NCBI RefSeq assembly: GCF_052115445.1
Contig: NZ_JBFRGR010000001.1
Location: forward strand, 310,001-374,000
Length of the DNA stretch: 64,000 nucleotides
Origin: Paenibacillus_E sp052115445
GTDB taxonomy: Bacteria > Bacillota > Bacilli > Paenibacillales > NBRC-103111
Reading direction: 5' to 3'
Shown: positions 60,782-64,000 of the stretch, in pieces
Position numbering within the stretch: the first letter of the stretch is position 1
How the letters are laid out: every line of letters begins with the position of its first letter
Program-made: the position numbers and the translations under genes
The notes under the pieces: model-generated
Database searches by the model: none
What the model was told of the DNA's origin: nothing
The model's input: only the letters and a program-made list of their open reading frames with translations

Positions 60782-60866
60782 AGACTTATCTTCTCTCCTG
60801 CTCACATCTGACTATTAACCTATCCATAATACCATGTGAAATCCCTAGTAGCTAGTTCAGTACGAT

Positions 60867-61967
60867 CTATGACTGTACCCACCAATTCGCTTTCGGATAG
60901 GACTGCACATCGGATCCCTTTATAATAACGGTCTGTCCGATAGGTGGCGTGACCATCTGAACCCCTTTGGCCTCAGCAGCCTTCGCGGCGCGGGTCACAG
61001 GATCATACCAATCATGGATCGCTAGTGTGAAGGCACCCCAGTGAATCGGCAGCATCACCTTCCCTCTTACATCCAAATGGGCTTGAACCGTTTCTTCCGG
61101 CATTAAGTGAATATCCGCCCAACGCTCATCATATTGCCCACATTCCATCAAGGTTAGATCGAAAGGTCCGTATTTATCCCCAATTTGCTTAAAATGAGGC
61201 GTGTACCCGCTGTCGCCGCTGAAAAAAAGGCTGGTGTTCTTGCCTTTGATCACCCATGAGCACCATAAGGTCGCCCCGCGATCATTCGTACTGCGTCCTG
61301 AGAAGTGATTGGCAGGCGTACAAGCCAGCTCCAGCCCTTCAAACGACATTTCCTCCCACCAATCATGCTCCTCAATCTTGTCTGCTGGAACTCCCCAGCG
61401 GATTAAATGAGCACCTACACCTAGTGGGACAAAAAACCGTTTCACTTTATGTTTTATTTTCATAATCGAACCATAATCCAAATGATCATAATGATCATGT
61501 GATAGAAGGACAGCATCAATCTGCGGGAGCTCTGCAATCTCAAATGGGATTCCGCCGCTGTATCTATTTTTGCCTACCCACGGAAATGGTGAAGGCGTTC
61601 TACCAAACATCGGATCAAGCAGCAAGGCTTTCCCATCGATAGTAAGCAAGGTAGCCGAGTGTCCGAACCAAGTGACGCTAGTATCACCATTCACGCTAAA
61701 CTGTGGCTTCTCCATTGGTAATGGGGACTTGGGACGTCGGTGTGGGCTTCCTTTGATCATATCACGCAAAATCCCGAGCGTTGTTCGAAAGCTCATATTC
61801 ATCATCGCTGGGACTGGATTTTCGAACTTGTTTTGCGCATATTGCGGAGACTGAGCGAACCTTCGAATATCACCTTCAGAAGGTCTGCGACCGAATACCG
61901 GATACAGTTTCATAAAGAGGACATACACACCAATCAAAATCACAATGATCACTATCGTCAATAACAT
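60867..61967 (-). CDS. MBL-fold metallohydrolase (UlaG/NAPE-PLD-like)
   Basis: 366 residues: an N-terminal membrane helix (about 2-20), then a beta-lactamase-fold domain with SHDHYDHLD (metal motif HxHxDH), GDSGY and a C-terminal HWG. The layout is that of lipid- or phosphodiester-acting NAPE-PLD relatives. The ATG at 61967 has GGAGGAAACGAGA upstream; the one 15 bases earlier overlaps that site. Confidence 0.85.
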   Translation of the reverse strand: MLLTIVIIVILIGVYVLFMKLYPVFGRRPSEGDIRRFAQSPQYAQNKFENPVPAMMNMSFRTTLGILRDMIKGSPHRRPKSPLPMEKPQFSVNGDTSVTWFGHSATLLTIDGKALLLDPMFGRTPSPFPWVGKNRYSGGIPFEIAELPQIDAVLLSHDHYDHLDYGSIMKIKHKVKRFFVPLGVGAHLIRWGVPADKIEEHDWWEEMSFEGLELACTPANHFSGRSTNDRGATLWCSWVIKGKNTSLFFSGDSGYTPHFKQIGDKYGPFDLTLMECGQYDERWADIHLMPEETVQAHLDVRGKVMLPIHWGAFTLAIHDWYDPVTRAAKAAEAKGVQMVTPPIGQTVIIKGSDVQSYPKANWWVQS

Positions 61968-62207
61968 TCTCGTTTCCTCCATGCTTCTAGTTCCGCTTAC
62001 ACGATCTCTTGTTGAAAAGAATAAGCTACGATGTAATAACGTAACAACTTATCCCTTGGTTCCAATTTTTCATGTTGCCCCTTCCCTACCCAAATTTATA
62101 TCAGAGGACAGGGACATTAGCACAATCAGTCGTTTTGCCCAAACATTCCTCAGAAATAGTCATAAGCTATCTCGAAACACCAAATATCCAATTGGAGGTT
62201 GATTCGA

Positions 62208-62300
62208 ATGAGTTGTGGAACTGGGTATGGTACTTCCGCTGCAGCTGTCTTGGTACTTTTCATCTTATTGGTTATTATCACTAGCGCATTTGTTTGGTAA
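62208..62300 (+). CDS. YjcZ-family sporulation peptide
   Basis: 30 residues: MSCGTGYGTSAAAVLVLFIL then LVIITSAFVW. A Gly/Tyr-rich N terminus and one hydrophobic helix, the pattern of YjcZ/SscA-type sporulation peptides (normally MGYGYGGG-like). GGAGGTTGATTCGA before the ATG and a terminator 20 bases after the stop. Too short for usual gene finders. It sits directly beside spo0A. Confidence 0.75.
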   Translation: MSCGTGYGTSAAAVLVLFILLVIITSAFVW

Positions 62301-62320
62301 TTCAAAACTAATACAGAAGG

Positions 62321-62348
62321 ACTACCTAGACTGTCTAGGTAGTTTTTC
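62321..62348 (+). terminator. Terminator after the YjcZ-like peptide
   Basis: Perfect ACTACCTAGAC/GTCTAGGTAGT hairpin with one-base loop, T5. Confidence 0.9.
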
Positions 62349-62373
62349 TGCTTCCCCTCTCATTCATGCAAAT

Positions 62374-62398
62374 GAAAAAGAACGCTCAAATTGAGCGT
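62374..62398 (-). terminator. Terminator after spo0A
   Basis: ACGCTCAA/TTGAGCGT stem with TTCTTTTTC on the minus strand. Confidence 0.8.
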
Positions 62399-62435
62399 CC
62401 TTAACTTGACATATATTATAAAGCTCCTAACTGTC

Positions 62436-63233
62436 TCAAGAAACTTTATGCTCAATTCTGAGCTTATCCGCCACCATCGCGATGAATTCGCTATTGGTCG
62501 GTTTAGATTTCGAGATATTAATTGTGTATCCGAAAATAAAGGAGATGCTGTCGATGTTGCCGCGCGTCNAAGCGACTTCAATCGCGTGACGGATGGCACG
62601 TTCGACGCGGCTCGGCGTCGTTTTGTATTTTTCAGCAATAGCCGGGTAAAGTGTTTTGGTGATGGCACCAAGAATTTCAATATTGTTGTAAACCATCGTA
62701 ATGGCTTCACGTAAATATTGATAGCCTTTAATATGCGCAGGCACGCCGATTTCATGAATAATGCTCGTAATATTAGCATCCAAATTTTTGCCTTTAGGCA
62801 TATGTACGACATTCGCACGAGGCGTTGACGAAGTCGTAGTCGTTGTTGATGAATTGCCTGCAAGCTGACGAATACGATTCGTAAGAGTTTCCATATCAAA
62901 TGGCTTTAATATGTAATAGGAAGCTCCAAGCTGCACGGCTTTTTGTGTAATATTTTCTTGACCAAATGCCGTAAGCATAATGATTTTGGGCTGAGAAGGA
63001 AGATTCATCTCTCGCATTTTTTCCAGAACACCTAGTCCATCCAGATGAGGCATAATAATATCTAAAATGAGAACATCGGGCAGCTCACGCTGTTGCTCCA
63101 AAAACCGAAGAACCTCGTTACCATTGTACGCAACGCCCATAATTTCCATATCCTCTTGTTCACCAATGAACTCTGACAATAGATGGGTGAATTCTCGGTT
63201 ATCGTCTGCAAGTAATACCTGAATTTTTTGCAA
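62436..63233 (-). CDS. spo0A: Sporulation master regulator Spo0A
   Basis: 265 residues. Receiver domain with DD10-11, phosphoacceptor Asp58 (VLILDIIMP) and the KPF Lys; C-terminal DNA-binding effector domain (HEIGVPAHIKGYQYLREAI, SRVERAIRHAIEVA). TTG start with AAGGAGG about 7 bases upstream; no in-frame ATG nearer. N at 62569 is in a TNG codon; Trp (TGG) fits the conserved EVAWxRGN. The promoter region carries SigH and 0A box matches. Confidence 0.97.
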   Translation of the reverse strand: MQKIQVLLADDNREFTHLLSEFIGEQEDMEIMGVAYNGNEVLRFLEQQRELPDVLILDIIMPHLDGLGVLEKMREMNLPSQPKIIMLTAFGQENITQKAVQLGASYYILKPFDMETLTNRIRQLAGNSSTTTTTSSTPRANVVHMPKGKNLDANITSIIHEIGVPAHIKGYQYLREAITMVYNNIEILGAITKTLYPAIAEKYKTTPSRVERAIRHAIEVAXTRGNIDSISFIFGYTINISKSKPTNSEFIAMVADKLRIEHKVS

Positions 63234-63289
63234 CTGAATTTCCTCCTTTAGCTACTGAAACAAGTTGGTATTTATCTCTCTTATGTAAA

Positions 63290-63401
63290 CTATTCGACAG
63301 CTCTTTTTAAAATCCTTCTGTCGAATATTATTTTTCTTTTCTTTTGTTAGAGTTTCTTATATACTATAATATTTAACTTCTAATTCCAACATTATTCGAC
63401 A
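63290..63401 (-). promoter_or_regulatory. spo0A control region: SigH promoter and 0A boxes
   Basis: Minus strand: GAAGGATTT (63318-63310) matches the SigH -35 RNAGGAWWW; 11 bases later GTCGAATAG (63298-63290) nearly matches RNNGAATWW. 0A boxes TGTCGAA lie at 63293-63299 (inside the -10), 63319-63325 in plus orientation (adjacent to the -35) and 63395-63401. This predicts SigH-dependent transcription with Spo0A~P autoregulation. A TTGGAA/TAGTAT vegetative promoter upstream is possible but weaker. Confidence 0.7.
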
Positions 63402-63444
63402 TGAAGTCACTAAACTCGCTATTCTCTCGTAAAATGAGGTTAAA

Positions 63445-63487
63445 AAGAAATAAAGAACTAAAGGCTACTAACTCACCTTTAGTTCTT
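63445..63487 (-). terminator. Terminator overlapping the end of spoIVB
   Basis: AAGAACTAAAGG/CCTTTAGTTCTT arms (63453-63464 and 63476-63487); the spoIVB stop is in the loop, T-rich tail follows on the minus strand. Confidence 0.85.
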
Positions 63488-64000
63488 TGTCTGTGTTCCC
63501 CGAGGTCGGCCTAAGAATGATTCCAGAGTCCTGAAGCATCCATTCGATGAAGCAGCCATAGCCGCTAGTCGGATCATTCACGAAAACATGCGTGACTGCT
63601 CCAATCAATTTTCCATTTTGAATAATGGGAGAACCGCTCATACCCTGCACAATGCCACCTGTTTTATCCAATAAGCGTGGGTCCGTAATTTTGATAACCA
63701 TGCCTTTCGTACCAGGAACATCTTGTTTGGAAACATGAACCACTTGGATATCGAATTTTTCAACCTTTTGACCTTCTAACACCGTATAGATCTGTGCTGG
63801 TCCTTCTTTAACTTCTTCTGCGAAGGCAACGGGAATCGCCTCTTTATCTAAGCTGTGATCAGGAGGTCCATACATTTTCCCAAAAATCCCGAAAGCCGTA
63901 TTCCGTTCAATATTACCAATCACCTTGCTGTCCTTGTAAAGCGTTGCATGCTTTTCACCAGGATCCCCATTATGGCTTTTGGAAATCGACGTCACATTCG
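63468..64000 (-). CDS. spoIVB: SpoIVB serine peptidase, C-terminal part
   Basis: Only the last about 177 codons are inside the window; the frame is open to the right edge. GGIVQGMSGSPIIQNGKLIGAVTHV contains the catalytic Ser of the SpoIVB S55 peptidase, and IGNIERNTAFGIFG precedes it. SpoIVB is secreted from the forespore to trigger SpoIVFB-dependent pro-SigK processing. The spoIVB-spo0A order is universal in endospore formers. Confidence 0.95.
   Translation of the reverse strand, partial: NVTSISKSHNGDPGEKHATLYKDSKVIGNIERNTAFGIFGKMYGPPDHSLDKEAIPVAFAEEVKEGPAQIYTVLEGQKVEKFDIQVVHVSKQDVPGTKGMVIKITDPRLLDKTGGIVQGMSGSPIIQNGKLIGAVTHVFVNDPTSGYGCFIEWMLQDSGIILRPTSGNTDKELKVS

Noticed and set aside
1..64000. 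CRISPR array, insertion sequence, prophage, tRNA or rRNA genes
   Set aside because: No regularly spaced direct repeats with unique spacers, no transposase or phage proteins, and no recognisable tRNA or rRNA sequence were seen.

Overview
The window looks like a chromosomal segment from a spore-forming, low-to-moderate G+C Firmicute of the Paenibacillaceae type. The evidence is sporulation genes (spo0A, spoIVB, spoIIM, the spoIIA operon, spmA/B, gerW, ypeB, part of spoVA), the resABCDE cytochrome c maturation and redox signalling cluster, TTG and GTG starts behind strong AGGAGG ribosome binding sites, and gene order close to the classical B. subtilis fur-xerD-drm-dacF-spoIIA-spoVA-lysA-rib-scpAB-dacB-spmAB-rluB-res region. 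Almost everything is on the minus strand. I see no rRNA, tRNA, insertion sequence, prophage or CRISPR array. Several single N bases interrupt the sequence; some fall in codons where a stop is possible.

Layout, left to right. 1-7.4 kb: flagellar brake ypfA (partial), orphan ypeB, a 52-residue Cys protein, prsW, mecA, a lipoprotein polysaccharide deacetylase, a CPBP protease and a rhodanese. 7.6-9.5 kb: a T-box leader and serA. 9.6-19.1 kb: resE-D-C-B-A, rluB, spmB-A, dacB (listed left to right; transcription runs the other way). 19.3-20.9 kb: divergent SDR dehydrogenase and TetR regulator with duplicated operator-like sites. 20.9-24.4 kb: gerW, ytfI, scpB, scpA and an M50-like membrane protein. 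24.4-28.4 kb: riboflavin operon behind an FMN riboswitch. 28.5-30.4 kb: an unknown secreted or membrane protein and a repeat-rich gap. 30.4-38.6 kb: ppiB, lysA, spoVAF-AB-AA, sigF, spoIIAB-AA, dacF. 38.8-44.3 kb: nucleoside salvage (pdp, two tandem purine nucleoside phosphorylases, deoB) with a CuA-type cupredoxin and a YvyF-like zinc protein between. 44.4-50.5 kb: xerD, yqzK, ald, fur, spoIIM, an EndoQ-like nuclease, nudF, mciZ. 50.5-57.3 kb: an M20 peptidase, the miniprotein Prli42, and the branched-chain 2-oxoacid dehydrogenase genes bkdB-AB-AA-lpdV. 57.3-62 kb: a SteA-like protein, several small unknown proteins and an MBL hydrolase. 62.2-64 kb: a YjcZ-like peptide, spo0A and spoIVB (partial).

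The strongest unexplained signal is two G+C-rich stretches inside otherwise ordinary genes, resE (about 9.84-10.29 kb) and ribD (about 27.13-27.44 kb). Each is packed with consecutive perfect inverted repeats of 6-11 bp, including a 20-bp perfect palindrome, while the reading frame and protein stay normal. Other points worth checking: one of two tandem purine nucleoside phosphorylases carries Cys and Asp at the two base-recognition positions where its neighbour has Glu and Asn; a stand-alone membrane-anchored CuA-like cupredoxin; an M50-family protein with HDxxH instead of HExxH; an extended MciZ; and miniproteins (Prli42, YjcZ-like, a CxxC/CxC peptide) that are easy to miss.
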